Below, piece by piece: positions 22,972 to 31,383 of a stretch of 37,819 nucleotides of DNA. The notes beneath the pieces are model-generated. The model saw only the letters and a list, made by a program, of their open reading frames with translations. It was not told the DNA's origin and ran no database searches. Every line of letters starts with the position of its first letter. The first letter of the stretch is position 1. This DNA is from an uncultured Thermoanaerobaculum sp. (GTDB lineage: Bacteria > Acidobacteriota > Thermoanaerobaculia > Thermoanaerobaculales > Thermoanaerobaculaceae): positions 1 through 37,819 of the forward strand of contig CALHAH010000027.1 of assembly GCA_937934115.1 (NCBI GenBank), in the 5' to 3' direction. A program made the position numbers and the translations under genes.

Positions 22972-23751
22972 TCAGTGAATCAGGTACAAAAGCGGAAACA
23001 AATAAATCCAAATCAAGTCCACCAAGTGCCAGTAAAGCCCAGCTAAATCCACGGGAGTAAAATATGCTGAGGAAAACTGGCCGCGACGAGCACGCAACAA
23101 AACCCAAAATAGCACGACCATTCCTGCCACCACATGGAGGCCGTGCAAGCCAGTCATGAGGAAGTACACGCTAAAGAAAAGCTGCACGTTTTGCGGCACC
23201 ACCCCCTCTTGCGAAAACCCCTTCACCTCAGGGCTCAAGCCCTGAGGTGGTACGGCCGGTGGTGGCAAGGTACTCTGCTCTTCCGGATTAACCCAAGGCA
23301 GGGGTTTCGGGGGAGGCACGTCCTTGGGCTTGGTGAGTTCTTGGTGTACCGGTTTATACCGCTTGCCCCAAAGCAAACCCTCCTTCCACTTGTGTTCGTA
23401 CTCCACGTACTTGATTCCCAAGAAAACAAACCCACAAAAGATGGTGACGGCCAGCAAACGCACGAGCTTATCTTGCTGAGAAAGCTGCGCCGCCCGCACC
23501 GCCCAAGCCATGGTGAAGCTTGAACAAATTAGAACAACCGTATTGATGCCTCCCAGAATCTTGTTTAGGAAGTGGTGTGCGTAAACAAAAATTTCTGGAT
23601 GGTTGGCCCGATACACGGCGTACGCACAAAAAAGGCCGCCGAAAAGAAGGATTTCCGTGGCGAGAAAGATCCACATCCCTAATTTACCGGCCTCCACCTG
23701 TGCCTTAGCATGAGGAAAATGATGGGCAACGTGGCTCTCGGCGCTGTGCAC
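22972..23751 (-). CDS. coxC: Cytochrome c oxidase subunit III
   Basis: The 259-residue membrane subunit has MWIFLATEILLFGGLF, a GIKYVEYEHKW block and the ending FSSAYFTPVDLAGLYWHLVDLIWIYLFPLLYL, characteristic of subunit III. Unusually, residues about 128-186, between GIKYVEYEH and LFFSVYF, form a proline-rich loop (PPPKPLPWVNPEE, LPPPAVPPQ) that contains a perfect inverted repeat at DNA level (23224-23249). GTG 23751 is chosen because AAGGAGGGTGCC precedes it and it follows coxA by 10 bases; upstream ATGs lie within coxA. It anchors the catalytic subunit and helps keep proton uptake running. Confidence 0.92.
   Translation of the reverse strand: MHSAESHVAHHFPHAKAQVEAGKLGMWIFLATEILLFGGLFCAYAVYRANHPEIFVYAHHFLNKILGGINTVVLICSSFTMAWAVRAAQLSQQDKLVRLLAVTIFCGFVFLGIKYVEYEHKWKEGLLWGKRYKPVHQELTKPKDVPPPKPLPWVNPEEQSTLPPPAVPPQGLSPEVKGFSQEGVVPQNVQLFFSVYFLMTGLHGLHVVAGMVVLFWVLLRARRGQFSSAYFTPVDLAGLYWHLVDLIWIYLFPLLYLIH
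23224..23249. repeat. Perfect 12-bp inverted repeat inside coxC
   Basis: The arms CACCTCAGGGCT and AGCCCTGAGGTG are exact complements separated by only CA. They lie within the proline-rich loop region of coxC. In mRNA this would form a 12-bp stem that needs at least one opened pair at the tip. Such a long perfect stem is unusual in coding DNA and suggests an inserted palindromic element or an RNA-level function. Strand bias cannot be judged because it is symmetric. Confidence 0.75.
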
Positions 23752-23761
23752 GGCACCCTCC

Positions 23762-25426
23762 TTACGCGTTCCCGCCACCGGCAGCGCTTGCGGCCAAAAC
23801 GTAACCACCAGCGCTTCGGTCGAAGACCCAGCGATCCACGTCGTAAGGATCCCCGGGCGATGGCTGGGTCTTGAAGTTATCGTGGGGCGGCGGCGAAGTA
23901 GTTTGCCACTCCAGGGTGGCAGCCCCCCAGGGGTTAGCCGGGGCGGGCGCCCCCGCATAAAGCGAATGCAAAAGCACACCCGCAGCCATTACAAAACCTA
24001 TGGCCAAAAGGAAGGCTCCTATAGTGGAAACGCGGTGATAGGGTGCAAACTCGGGAAGGTAGTTGTAGTAGCGGCGCGGCATGCCTTGGGCACCCATGAT
24101 GAACTGGGCCAAGAACGTCGTGTTGAAGCCAATGAAAATCAAAAACGCAGCTACCCGCGACCAGGTCTCGCGGTAAAGACGCCCGGTAATTTTAGGCCAC
24201 CAGTAGAAAAGCCCACCAAAAAAGGCTATAGCCGTGCCTCCAAACATGGTGTAATGGAAGTGAGCTACCACAAAGTAAGTATCCGTTAAATGCACATCGG
24301 TGGCTAACGCCCCCAGGAACAGCCCCGTCAACCCGCCTATGCCAAAGAGGAACAAAAATGCCAAGGCGTAAAGCATGGGGGTGGCCAGCTCCACTTCGCC
24401 TTTGTACATGGTAGCCACCCAGTTGAAAACCTTTACCGCCGAGGGGATGGCTACCAAGAAGGTGAGAATCGAAAAAATGAGACTGGCGAGGTTCGATTGC
24501 CCAGAAACGAACATATGGTGACCCCACACTAAGAAGGAAATGATAGCAATGGCAATGGAGCTCATGGCAATGAACCTGTAGCCAAAAATGTGGCGATGGG
24601 AAAACGTGGACACAAGCTCGGAAATGACCCCCATGGCTGGCAAAATCATGATGTACACCGCAGGGTGGGAGTAAAACCAAAAGAAGTGCTGAAAGAGCAC
24701 CGGATCACCGCCTAAAGCGGGATCGAATATCCCCACCCCTAAAGCCCGTTCGGCGATCAGCAGCAAAAGCGTAATCCCCAGAACTGGTGTGGCCAAAATT
24801 TGAATAATTGCCGTGCCGTAAAGCCCCCAAAGAAAAAGCGGCATCTTAAACCACGTCATGCTGGGTGGCCGCAGTTTGTGAATGCTCACGATGAAGTTGA
24901 TTCCGGTAAAGATCGAGGAAAATCCCAAGATAAAGGCACCCAAAGTCATAGAAATGACGGAGGTGTTGGTGGTTGTGGAATACGGAGTGTAAAACGTCCA
25001 ACCGGTGTCCACAGCCCCGGTAATGATGGAAACCAGCGCCAGCAAAGCCCCCACCACCCATAGGTAGTAGGAGAGCAAATTCAAGCGCGGAAAAGCCACG
25101 TCTTTCGCCCCCAGCATCAATGGCAAAACGAAGTTCCCCAAGGCCGCCGGGATTCCGGGAATGATGAAAAGGAAAATCATGGCGGCGCCGTGCAGCGTGA
25201 ACATCTGGTTGTACGTTTGCGCATCCATGATGGTGCGCTGAGGAGTCCACAGCTCCATGCGGATGAGCAAAGCAAAAACCCCACCGAGGAGAAAAGAGGC
25301 AAGAATGGAAACCAGGTACATAACCCCGATGCGCTTGTGATCCAGCGTAAAAAGCCATGATTTCCAGCCTTTGGCATGGGACAAGTAATTGTCGCCAAAC
25401 AAAGCGTTACCCACCGGTACTGCCAT
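23762..25426 (-). CDS. coxA: Cytochrome c oxidase subunit I, A2-type (caa3)
   Basis: This catalytic subunit of 554 residues has 12 or more helices. Metal ligands are all present: His79 and His391 for haem a, His389 for haem a3, and His254, His303 and His304 for copper B, with Tyr258 for the His-Tyr crosslink. The key helix reads YSHPAVY (252-258). It lacks the Glu of A1 oxidases and has the Tyr-Ser pair of A2 enzymes such as Rhodothermus caa3. The D-channel block GAKDVAFPR (Asp109) and K-channel Lys332 are kept, so proton pumping is expected. AAAGGAGG precedes ATG 25426. It reduces oxygen at the inner membrane. Confidence 0.97.
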   Translation of the reverse strand: MAVPVGNALFGDNYLSHAKGWKSWLFTLDHKRIGVMYLVSILASFLLGGVFALLIRMELWTPQRTIMDAQTYNQMFTLHGAAMIFLFIIPGIPAALGNFVLPLMLGAKDVAFPRLNLLSYYLWVVGALLALVSIITGAVDTGWTFYTPYSTTTNTSVISMTLGAFILGFSSIFTGINFIVSIHKLRPPSMTWFKMPLFLWGLYGTAIIQILATPVLGITLLLLIAERALGVGIFDPALGGDPVLFQHFFWFYSHPAVYIMILPAMGVISELVSTFSHRHIFGYRFIAMSSIAIAIISFLVWGHHMFVSGQSNLASLIFSILTFLVAIPSAVKVFNWVATMYKGEVELATPMLYALAFLFLFGIGGLTGLFLGALATDVHLTDTYFVVAHFHYTMFGGTAIAFFGGLFYWWPKITGRLYRETWSRVAAFLIFIGFNTTFLAQFIMGAQGMPRRYYNYLPEFAPYHRVSTIGAFLLAIGFVMAAGVLLHSLYAGAPAPANPWGAATLEWQTTSPPPHDNFKTQPSPGDPYDVDRWVFDRSAGGYVLAASAAGGGNA

Positions 25427-25437
25427 AGCTTCCTCCT

Positions 25438-26418
25438 TTACTGCCCGCTCGCCGGCTGGGGCTCACCCGCCAACGATTTGATGTAGGCGACCAGGGCCGT
25501 GATTTCCTGGTCCTTGAGTCTCCCTTTGTAGGTGGGCATAACTGGTTCAAAGCCCGCCACAACTTTCGCCATCGGTTCCAGAATTGATTCCCGTATGTAG
25601 TTTTCATCTGCCTCCGTGCGCACCCCGCCTTTGAGCATCACCTGGTGGCCGAAGAGGCCTTGAAAGGTTGGCCCTATGCCCCCGGAGCCATCCACGGAGT
25701 GACACTGCGCGCAGCCTCGGGATTGGTAAAGCCTGCGGCCTGCCTCCGCTGGTGGCAAGGTGTTGAGCAGGTTGGAGGCAGCCTCCAACCAGCGCTCAAA
25801 CCCTCCTGGTTCATGCACCTCCACGAAGGTAAGCATGTCGGAATGCCCAGTACCGCAGTACTCCGTACAAAAGACCTGAAACTTCCCAGTTTTTGTGGCG
25901 CGAAACCAAAGCTTGGTGTAGCGCCCGGGCACCACATCCCTCTTTATGCGAAAAGCAGGGACGAAGAAGCTGTGGATCACGTCTTCCGAGGTCATCACCA
26001 GCCGCACCGGTTGGTCAACGGGAACGTGCAGGGCCTCATCCACGTAGCCGTTGGGATAGGTGAAAAGCCACTTCCACTTTTGCCCGGTAACCTGCACTTC
26101 GTAGGCGTTAGCTGGTGGGGTATTGATGTCCAAAAAAACCTTGAAACCCCAAAAGCCCATGATCAAAACCAAAACTAAAGGAATGCCGCTCCAGGTGAGC
26201 TCCAAAAGCGTGTTGTGAGTAGGCGCCTGAACGTCCTTCTGGTACCCTGGGCGCTTTCGAAACCGTAGGACAAAAGCCAGCATCAACCCCACGATGAGCA
26301 AGAAGAAAAAAGCAGAAACCCAAAAAATGAATTTATAAAGGGAATCTACCGCCGGCGCCACCGAAGAGGCCTGCGGTGGCAACCCCAAACCCTGTTGTAC
26401 CAAGAAGAAAAAGCCCAT
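25438..26418 (-). CDS. coxB: Cytochrome c oxidase subunit II with fused cytochrome c
   Basis: The 326-residue protein has two N-terminal helices, a cupredoxin domain and a C-terminal cytochrome c, which defines a caa3 oxidase. The CuA site is complete: His149, Cys184, Glu186, Cys188, His192 and Met195 in [12 protein letters not shown]. The cytochrome domain (from about 222) has CAQCH (236-240) with likely axial Met294 in MPTYKG. Electrons from ACIII would enter through this haem. GGGGAGG precedes ATG 26418, whose A is shared with the sco stop (TAATG). The start at 26451 would lie inside sco and is rejected. coxA follows after 11 bases. Confidence 0.96.
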   Translation of the reverse strand: MGFFFLVQQGLGLPPQASSVAPAVDSLYKFIFWVSAFFFLLIVGLMLAFVLRFRKRPGYQKDVQAPTHNTLLELTWSGIPLVLVLIMGFWGFKVFLDINTPPANAYEVQVTGQKWKWLFTYPNGYVDEALHVPVDQPVRLVMTSEDVIHSFFVPAFRIKRDVVPGRYTKLWFRATKTGKFQVFCTEYCGTGHSDMLTFVEVHEPGGFERWLEAASNLLNTLPPAEAGRRLYQSRGCAQCHSVDGSGGIGPTFQGLFGHQVMLKGGVRTEADENYIRESILEPMAKVVAGFEPVMPTYKGRLKDQEITALVAYIKSLAGEPQPASGQ

Positions 26419-27215
26419 TACTGAGCCTCCCCCCGCCGCGACCGCCGCCACGAAACCAGAAGCCAGCCCCCCACCATGAGCGCGGTGATTGCCCCACCGG
26501 CCTTCATGATGCGAGAAGCAGCCACCACATAGCGTCCCTCATTGGCGTCGTAATGGAAACAGTAAAGGACAATTTTCTCCCCCACTGAGCTCTTACCTTC
26601 TCTTGCCTCGGACAATGCCAATTTCAACGTGCGCGGTTCAAAAAGCACCCCGTAAAGTGTGCGCGCCAACTTGCCCTCAGGCGTGAGAACAAAAATTCCC
26701 GCCCCGTGGGCGTATTCCTGCCGTTCTTCGTTCCATTTGTAAAAGAAACCCACACTGTTGGCCACCCTTTGGATATTTTCCTCCGTACCGGTGAGGAAAC
26801 GCCAGCCCGCAGCCGCTCCGGCCCGTCCGTATTCGCTGAGGTACGTTTGCTTTTTGAGTTTAGCTAGGGTAGGCGTTTCCAAAGGATCAATGGAAATGGT
26901 AACTACGTTGAAATCCTCACCCACGGTTGCGGGTAGTGCCTTTAACCCATCCAAAACACCCTGCAAAACCAAACCGCACAACATGGGACAGCGATAGTAG
27001 ACCAAGGTCAAAATCGTGGGTTTGCCGTCCAAAAGCTCACCTAACCTGACTTCTTTTCCCTCCTCGTTGAGGAAAACCGCATCCAGTGGGACCTGCGCTC
27101 CCGGCCGCTCCTCGATGCCCACACCTTCCAGCTCCTTAGGGAGAGGCTCCGCCCGCTGCGCGGCCACAGGCCACGCCGCCAACCAGGTCAAAAACCAGAA
27201 CTGCCAAACCCTCAT
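26418..27215 (-). CDS. SCO1/SenC copper chaperone for CuA assembly
   Basis: The protein has 265 residues with a signal sequence, a thioredoxin-like fold and a C-terminal membrane helix (about 240-257, IMKAGGAITALMVGGWLLV). The copper site is CPMLC (Cys76, Cys80) with His170 in YAHGAGIFVL. It delivers copper to, or reduces, the CuA cysteines of CoxB, whose gene follows with a one-base overlap. A C-terminal anchor is unusual, since Sco proteins are normally held by an N-terminal helix, but a similar arrangement occurs in operons with ACIII. Its ATG overlaps the stop of the small gene before it. Confidence 0.93.
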   Translation of the reverse strand: MRVWQFWFLTWLAAWPVAAQRAEPLPKELEGVGIEERPGAQVPLDAVFLNEEGKEVRLGELLDGKPTILTLVYYRCPMLCGLVLQGVLDGLKALPATVGEDFNVVTISIDPLETPTLAKLKKQTYLSEYGRAGAAAGWRFLTGTEENIQRVANSVGFFYKWNEERQEYAHGAGIFVLTPEGKLARTLYGVLFEPRTLKLALSEAREGKSSVGEKIVLYCFHYDANEGRYVVAASRIMKAGGAITALMVGGWLLVSWRRSRRGEAQ

Positions 27216-27499
27216 GGCCGCCCTCCTTGCTCTGCCACCACCAGCTCCATAGCCCGGCTTACGGGGATAGCCACGATCCCCTTTTGCGGATCCACCACGC
27301 GGTAGCCTTCCAACTGTCCTAGCTGCTCAGCATGCAAAGCCTTAGCCTCCGATGGAACCATCACCGCCTTCGTAAGGTCCTCTTTCGCCGCTGCCCGGTA
27401 GTAAAGGGCCTGAAGAAAGACGATAACAGCCACCAACAGCACCGCGCTCACCACCCCTACCACTGCTACTAAACCGCTCCTGGGTTCATAGGATTCCAT
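27212..27499 (-). CDS. Small single-span membrane protein of the ACIII-caa3 operon
   Basis: This 95-residue protein has one helix (about 10-34, LVAVVGVVSAVLLVAVIVFLQ) followed by a soluble tail with YRVVDPQKGIVAIPVSRAMELVVAEQ. The tail should face the periplasm if the short N-terminus is inside. I do not recognise a named family. The VDPQKG..AIPVSRAM pattern resembles small proteins often found between ACIII and oxidase genes. It could be an assembly factor or a small accessory subunit of ACIII or the oxidase. ATG 27499 is preceded by GAGGT; the GTG at 27505 is rejected. It overlaps sco as ATGA and follows actF by 7 bases. Confidence 0.8.
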   Translation of the reverse strand: MESYEPRSGLVAVVGVVSAVLLVAVIVFLQALYYRAAAKEDLTKAVMVPSEAKALHAEQLGQLEGYRVVDPQKGIVAIPVSRAMELVVAEQGGRP

Positions 27500-27506
27500 G
27501 ACCACC

Positions 27507-28709
27507 TCACGCGTTCTCGAAGGTTAAGGACTCCACCAAGCGCGGATCCTTTTGCGGGGCAAGAGCATGGCGACTGGCCAAGCGAGCCGCCCCGGAAAGC
27601 CATAGGGCCCCCAAGCCAAAAAACAGCACGATGTCCACCAGGTGCGGCGTGGCCGCACCGAACTCCGGCATCACTAGCCAGTAAAGGTCAACGTAGTGCA
27701 TAAGCAAAAGCCATAGAGCAGGGTATAGCAAGGTGCCGGGAGAACGCTTAATGGACCGCGGCAAGAGCACCGCAAAGGGCACAATAAAGTGGCCAAAAAG
27801 AAGGACCAAGCCGATCACACCATAACCGTCGGCGGTACGGCGTAGAATCCAAGAGGTTTCTTCGGGGATGTTTCCGTACCAAATCAGCATGAACTGGGAA
27901 AACGCAATGTAGGCCCAAAACACCACGAAGGCAAAGAGTAACTTGCCCAAATCGTGGTAATGTTCACGGGTAATGGTGCGTCGCAAATACCCTGCCCTCT
28001 GCACGAGCACACCTGCGGAAATAAGCAAGGCAAAGGCGGCAACCACTGCCCCCGCAAAATAATAAACGCCAAAAATTGTGCTGTACCAGTGCGGGTCCAG
28101 GCTCATGAGGAGGTCAAAGGCAGCAAAAGTAACTGTTAAGGCGTATACGAGCATTGCCGGCGCTGCTCGTTTTTGCATTCTTTCCGTAAGCCCCACGTCC
28201 CCGCTTTCATCTTGGGCCACCGAAGCCCGGTAATAAAAGCGGCCTGCCCAGCTCCAAAAAAGGAAATAAAAAGCTAAGCGCAACAGGAAAAACGGCACGT
28301 TGAGGTACGGTTTTTTCCCCAAAAGAACGGGGTCTTCCGCTACCACCTCGGGGTGGGTCCAGTGGTAGAGGTCGTGCAAACCTAAAAGCAAAGGCAGCGC
28401 CAAAACTGCCAACAACGGAGCCTGCGCTGCAAAAAATTCAGCCAAACGCCGAATCACCACACTCCAACCTGCCCGTACGAGATGTTGAAGAACCACAAAG
28501 AAAAGTGTCCCCAAAGTCAGGGACAAAACCCAGGCGAAAGCCGTGAGGTAGGCAGGGAAAAAGCGTTGCCGCCAGGGCTCCCAAAGCCAAGCGCCGACGC
28601 TTGCAAAAGCGACACAAGCGAAACCGAAAAACGCGGCCGCGCGCGCCAGCTTGCTCCCCACCTCCCCCAAACTGCGGCGGTCCAACATGAGCTCAACGAG
28701 TGCCGTCAT
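27507..28709 (-). CDS. actF: Alternative complex III subunit ActF
   Basis: The polytopic membrane protein of 400 residues has about ten helices and is related to ActC/NrfD. It carries blocks such as LHDLYHWTHPEVV, FAYIAFSQFMLIWYGNIPEETSW-type sequence and LLLMHYVDLYWLVMPEFG, all typical of ActF. In ACIII it forms part of the membrane arm and may take part in proton movement. ATG 28709 has GAGGG close upstream and lies 17 bases inside actE; ATG 28688 is an alternative. All six act genes are contiguous here. Confidence 0.93.
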   Translation of the reverse strand: MTALVELMLDRRSLGEVGSKLARAAAFFGFACVAFASVGAWLWEPWRQRFFPAYLTAFAWVLSLTLGTLFFVVLQHLVRAGWSVVIRRLAEFFAAQAPLLAVLALPLLLGLHDLYHWTHPEVVAEDPVLLGKKPYLNVPFFLLRLAFYFLFWSWAGRFYYRASVAQDESGDVGLTERMQKRAAPAMLVYALTVTFAAFDLLMSLDPHWYSTIFGVYYFAGAVVAAFALLISAGVLVQRAGYLRRTITREHYHDLGKLLFAFVVFWAYIAFSQFMLIWYGNIPEETSWILRRTADGYGVIGLVLLFGHFIVPFAVLLPRSIKRSPGTLLYPALWLLLMHYVDLYWLVMPEFGAATPHLVDIVLFFGLGALWLSGAARLASRHALAPQKDPRLVESLTFENA

Positions 28710-29361
28710 GTTCCCTCATCCTCACTTCCAGTTGCGGCCTCACCTCTTTTGGTACATCCGCCAAGGTGGCCCACTGGGATCGCTGCAGGGCCTTTACGTA
28801 CGCCACAATCGCCCACCGGTCCTCTACGGGAATTTGCGCACCGTACGGTGGCATGGTGCGCACGCCGTTGGTGATGGCGTTGAAGATATACCCCACAGGT
28901 CGTGCCCTGGCGGTTTCCGTATGGAAGGAAGCCACCGGCGTCCACGTCCCCTCTTCTAGGCGTTCCGCCCTCCGTTGCACCGCCCCATCCCCGTAGCCGG
29001 AATACCCATGGCACGGGGCACAGAAGATGTTGTACCTCTCCTGTCCACGGAGGAGCAGTTGCCGGTCCACGGGCACCGGAATTACCTCCAGCCACTGTAC
29101 CCCTTTCCGTCCCGTGGCCACTTCCTGGGGAACCAGAGTCCCCCGGGCCACGGTGCCGGGCACCGGCAACCGCATGGCCCTGCCATCGGCAAACAGGGGG
29201 TTGGCTGATTGCGCTTTGAACTTCGGCTGGTTATCCATGTCGAAGATAAGGTGCACCCGCGGGCGCGGGGAGGTAGCCACCCGAGCCTTTGCCACCAAGG
29301 CTAAGGGTAAAAGGGCAAGCACTGCTATGACTGCCAGCGCGTACTTTAAAGAGCGCGGCAT
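28693..29361 (-). CDS. actE: Alternative complex III monohaem cytochrome c, ActE
   Basis: The 222-residue protein has an N-terminal signal anchor (no lipobox Cys), the DMDNQPKFKAQ block typical of ActE, and one CAPCH haem site (114-118), with a likely Met ligand in RTMPPYG. In ACIII this cytochrome is the exit point for electrons, here presumably toward the haem of CoxB. The start at 29361 abuts the end of actD. The family usually has a lipid-anchored cysteine; its absence means membrane attachment relies on the hydrophobic N-terminus. Confidence 0.93.
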   Translation of the reverse strand: MPRSLKYALAVIAVLALLPLALVAKARVATSPRPRVHLIFDMDNQPKFKAQSANPLFADGRAMRLPVPGTVARGTLVPQEVATGRKGVQWLEVIPVPVDRQLLLRGQERYNIFCAPCHGYSGYGDGAVQRRAERLEEGTWTPVASFHTETARARPVGYIFNAITNGVRTMPPYGAQIPVEDRWAIVAYVKALQRSQWATLADVPKEVRPQLEVRMREHDGTR

Positions 29362-29924
29362 CAGCGCACCTCCACCGGAAAAACACTCTCCGCTCCCAGG
29401 CTTTTGAGGAACTCCTCGGTTCCGTGCCGGTCAAAACGGGGATCTTTGGCCTCCACCACCACAAAAAAGCGGTCATCGCTGCCCCTGGCAAAGGCGGGAA
29501 GCTCAAAAAGCGGGTGGTACAACTCCGGCTGCCTATTGGCCACCAAAAGTCCCAACACTGCTGTGAGAGCGGAGAAAAGGACGGTGAGCTCAAAAACCAC
29601 CGGAATCGCCGGGGGCAAGGCAAAAAGGGGTTTACCGGAAATACGGAACGGATAGTCCACAGCGTTGGTCCACCACTGCAACAGCAAACCCAGGGCACAG
29701 CCGGCTAAGCCTCCCAAAAACACCAGCTTCGGAAGTCGGCTGGGGCGGATGTCCATAGCTTCATCCAAACCGTGAACGGGAATGGGAGCATGGGCATCGA
29801 AGCGCACGTAACCGGCCTTCCGACACGCTGCCACGGCCGCCAAAAACGCGTCCACGGTACTGAACTCGGCAGCCAAGCCCCAAAGCTCAGGCGGCGACAC
29901 AACGCGCAACTCACCGTTGCTCAC
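29361..29924 (-). CDS. actD: Alternative complex III subunit ActD (DUF3341)
   Basis: The 187-residue protein has a short ferredoxin-like cytoplasmic region with [19 protein letters not shown] and [13 protein letters not shown], then two helices ([15 protein letters not shown] and [18 protein letters not shown]). This is the DUF3341 pattern of ActD, a structural subunit. GTG 29924 is chosen because it sits behind GGGAGGGGAAGG and gives the standard N-terminus; it overlaps the actC end by 14 bases. Its stop shares a base with the actE start. Confidence 0.9.
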   Translation of the reverse strand: MSNGELRVVSPPELWGLAAEFSTVDAFLAAVAACRKAGYVRFDAHAPIPVHGLDEAMDIRPSRLPKLVFLGGLAGCALGLLLQWWTNAVDYPFRISGKPLFALPPAIPVVFELTVLFSALTAVLGLLVANRQPELYHPLFELPAFARGSDDRFFVVVEAKDPRFDRHGTEEFLKSLGAESVFPVEVR

Positions 29925-31383
29925 GGCCTTCCCCTCCCAGGATTTCTTCGTGCTGATGGGGGATTTCACCCCAGTACTGGCCATGACCCCGGTGTGGGCC
30001 GCGCTCCAACCCCGCCTGTGGCACCACGCTCTTCACTTCGGCCATGGCCACCATGGGCAAAAACCGCAGGAACAGCAAGAAAAGGGTAAGGAAAAGTCCA
30101 AAGCTGCCGGCCAGCGTCAGGAGCTCCACCCAAGTAGGCTTGTAGATTCCCCAATTACCCGGCAAAAAGTCCCGCGACAACGAAGTAACAACAATGACAA
30201 AACGCTCAAACCACATGCCCACGTTGACGAAGAGGGAGCCCACCAGCAAAATCCACGGTGTCGTCCGCGCCTTTTTAAACCAAAACATTTGCGGAACCAC
30301 CACGTTGCAAAACACCATGATCCAGTACGCCCAGGAATAAGGGCCCAAAGCCCGGTTGTAGAAGGTGAAAGCTTCGAAGTGATTGCCCGAGTACCACGCG
30401 GTGAAAAACTCAATACCGTACGCGTAGCCCACCATGAGACCCGTGGCCAGCAAGATTTTTGCCATGTTGTCCAAGTGACGTGTGGTCACCAGCTCTTCCA
30501 AATGAAAGGCCTTGCGGATGGGGATAAGCAAGGTAAGCACCATGGCAAAGCCAGAAAAAATAGCGCCGGCCACGAAGTAAGGCGGAAAAATCGTCGCATG
30601 CCAACCGGGTAACTGCGACACAGCAAAATCAAAGCTCACCACCGAGTGCACGGAGAGCACCAGAGGCGTGGCTAAGGCCGCCAGGAGCAAATAAACTCGC
30701 TCGTACCGGTGCCAATGCCGTGCTGAGCCGCGCCAACCAAGGGCTAAGATGCCGTAAACGAGTTGCCGCAGCTTGGTCTGCGCCCGATCCCGCAGGGTGG
30801 CCAAATCGGGCAACATGCCCACATACCAAAACATGAGCGAGACCGTGAAATACGTGCTCACCGCAAACACATCCCACATGAGAGGTGAGCGAAAGTTTGG
30901 CCACATTTGCATTTGGTTGGGGTACGGGAACAACCAATAATCAAACCAGGGCCGACCGGTGTGAATGGCAGGAAAAATACCAGCGCAAATCACCGCAAAA
31001 ATCGTCATGCCCTCGGCGAAGCGATTGATCGAGGTCCGCCACTTCTGCCGGAAAAGAAACAAAATCGCCGAAATCAGCGTTCCCGCATGGCCAATGCCCA
31101 CCCAAAAAACAAAATTTGTAATGTCAAAGCCCCAAGCCACCGGGACGTTCAAGCCCCACACCCCCACCCCCACCGTGAACAGATAGGCGAGCATTGCCAG
31201 CAATACCACCGTAAAGGCCAGGGAAATCGAAAAGGTTACGGTCCACCACCGCGGCGGTTTTGGCTTTTCCACAATTGTGGCCACCCGCTGGGTAATGGCC
31301 CCGAAGCTATCGTCCCCCAAAACCAAAGGGGCACGGTGGCCCGGTTGATCGTGGGAGTTGTCCCAAATGGCTGGCTGCGACAT
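29911..31383 (-). CDS. actC: Alternative complex III quinol-oxidising subunit ActC (NrfD-like)
   Basis: This 490-residue integral membrane subunit has about ten helices in two bundles, related to NrfD/PsrC. Characteristic blocks are [35 protein letters not shown]-type sequence (early), [20 protein letters not shown] and [21 protein letters not shown]. It holds the quinol site of ACIII, at the periplasmic side next to ActB. ATG 31383 shares its A with the actB stop (TGATG). Its end overlaps actD. Confidence 0.95.
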   Translation of the reverse strand: MSQPAIWDNSHDQPGHRAPLVLGDDSFGAITQRVATIVEKPKPPRWWTVTFSISLAFTVVLLAMLAYLFTVGVGVWGLNVPVAWGFDITNFVFWVGIGHAGTLISAILFLFRQKWRTSINRFAEGMTIFAVICAGIFPAIHTGRPWFDYWLFPYPNQMQMWPNFRSPLMWDVFAVSTYFTVSLMFWYVGMLPDLATLRDRAQTKLRQLVYGILALGWRGSARHWHRYERVYLLLAALATPLVLSVHSVVSFDFAVSQLPGWHATIFPPYFVAGAIFSGFAMVLTLLIPIRKAFHLEELVTTRHLDNMAKILLATGLMVGYAYGIEFFTAWYSGNHFEAFTFYNRALGPYSWAYWIMVFCNVVVPQMFWFKKARTTPWILLVGSLFVNVGMWFERFVIVVTSLSRDFLPGNWGIYKPTWVELLTLAGSFGLFLTLFLLFLRFLPMVAMAEVKSVVPQAGLERGPHRGHGQYWGEIPHQHEEILGGEGREQR

